The position numbers were made by a program, and so were the translations under genes. From IMG/VR virus record IMGVR_UViG_3300024343_000074, positions 1-30,597 of that record: a DNA stretch of 30,597 nucleotides; one strand, given 5' to 3'. Shown piece by piece: positions 30,063 through 30,597 of this stretch. This DNA comes from a virus. The notes under the pieces were generated by a model. It had not been told where the DNA came from. It was given only the letters and a program-made list of their open reading frames with translations, and ran no database searches. The stretch's first letter is position 1. Every line of letters begins with the position of its first letter.

Positions 30063-30597
30063 TTACTTATCCTCCTTTGGAGTTTGTGCGTTTACCGCTA
30101 CAGATCTCAACGCTTTTCTTTTCTTACTAGCACTTTCTGTTCTTTTTCTTGCAAGTCTGTTCTTTGCGGTTACAGTAGGTTTTACATCTCTAGGTGCTCT
30201 AGAAGCTGCTCTGTTCTCCTCTTTCTCCGCTGTTGGGAGGTGTTCTGCGCCAGTGGGGGTTCTTCTTGCCGCATCTTGCCGCGCTTTAGTTCCCGTAGCC
30301 CTTTGCGGACCAGTGAAAGGATTTCCTGCTTCTAAAAAGATCTGACCGAGGTGGAAGTATACGTCAGAGTTTTTCATTGATTCTCTACCGTCCATTTTCT
30401 CAGCTTTTGCTGCTTTTGCTGCTTTAGCTTTGGCTTTGGCTATAAGGTCATCTGCCCTCTCTCTAGCCTGTTTGCCACCCCCTGTAGCTATTTCGGACCT
30501 ATCTGATGTACTAGCAACTTCACCTTGACCTGAGCCTCTGTCGCCGTTCCTAAGTTTTCGGTTCTTATCTTGTGTTGCAATAGGGTGAGATTCTGAG
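30063..30597 (-). CDS. Basic, disordered protein, start beyond window
   Basis: The frame is open from the right window edge to a stop at 30063, giving 177 codons. An internal ATG at 30395 looks like a start, but the same frame continues upstream without a stop and codes a similar basic, low-complexity sequence (GGGKQARERADDLIAKAKA, then KAAKAAKAEK). The gene therefore probably begins outside the window. The part after 30395 holds the only likely folded segment (KNSDVYFHLGQIFLEAGNPF), then an Arg/Lys/Thr-rich tail (KNRLARKRTESASKKRKAL). A KAKAKAAKAAKAEK block resembles H1-like tails and is shared in style with the next gene. Function is unknown. An internal head protein or nucleic-acid binding protein is plausible. 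Confidence 0.75.
   Translation of the reverse strand, partial: SESHPIATQDKNRKLRNGDRGSGQGEVASTSDRSEIATGGGKQARERADDLIAKAKAKAAKAAKAEKMDGRESMKNSDVYFHLGQIFLEAGNPFTGPQRATGTKARQDAARRTPTGAEHLPTAEKEENRAASRAPRDVKPTVTAKNRLARKRTESASKKRKALRSVAVNAQTPKEDK

Noticed and set aside
1-30597. tRNA genes, insertion sequences, integrase or attachment sites
   Set aside because: I found no cloverleaf, transposase, recombinase or terminal inverted repeats on either strand.

Overview
The window is a fragment of a tailed phage (Caudoviricetes, contractile-tail type) with a T4-like core. It carries a gp17-type large terminase, a gp20-type portal, a UvsW-type helicase, a gp61-size TOPRIM primase, a gp26-type baseplate hub protein, a gp53-like wedge protein and a gp5/VgrG-style spike. 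The DNA is AT-rich (about 40% GC by eye) with dense, overlapping genes. I see no tRNA, rRNA, CRISPR array or transposon. The repeat-rich fibres resemble those of marine environmental myoviruses. The host cannot be named from sequence, although a lipobox protein hints at a Gram-negative host (inference).

Layout. Positions 1-7266 (minus) are a tail/baseplate operon. From its promoter end it runs: small SH3-like protein, short tape-measure-like protein, tube/baseplate junction protein, gp53-like wedge protein, hub, spike, then a large structural protein cut by the window start. A 194-bp intergenic region and a small plus-strand gene follow. A Cas4/RecB-like Fe-S nuclease (minus) and a primase (plus) are then head to head with touching start codons. 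A second short minus unit (9483-11371) holds the gp26-like protein, apparently extended by a -1 ribosomal frameshift, and another structural protein. It ends at a clear intrinsic terminator lying inside the primase gene. The UvsW-like helicase and a UvsW.1-like small protein are on the plus strand (11410-12980).

Positions 12967-28590 (minus) form the long head/fibre operon. It runs: terminase, portal, an acidic-tailed head protein, a short fibre, a 1357-residue beta-helix/lectin-like tail protein, a 1268-residue repetitive fibre, a Cys-containing accessory fibre protein, a lipoprotein and a coiled-coil/membrane protein. The last two may act in lysis. Divergent from the terminase is a StrF-like glycosyltransferase followed by a tiny zinc-ribbon protein. 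A perfect 17-bp hairpin separates these from three small basic, Lys/Ala-rich minus-strand genes, the last of which runs off the right end.

Regulation. The two divergent junctions at 11372-11409 and 28591-28611 share an identical 12-mer, TAGACTATTATA. It can be read as a -10 box in both directions, and the plus-strand start codon lies exactly 5 nt after TATTAT in both cases. The first genes of several units lack a Shine-Dalgarno sequence, while some internal genes have very strong ones. This suggests leaderless or near-leaderless unit-head mRNAs from promoters without a -35 box.

Most notable are the apparent -1 frameshift joining gp26-like to a 56-residue extension, the shared divergent promoter/leaderless arrangement, the CATATG nuclease/primase junction, a primase that lost its zinc-ribbon cysteines, and the recently duplicated fibre repeats.
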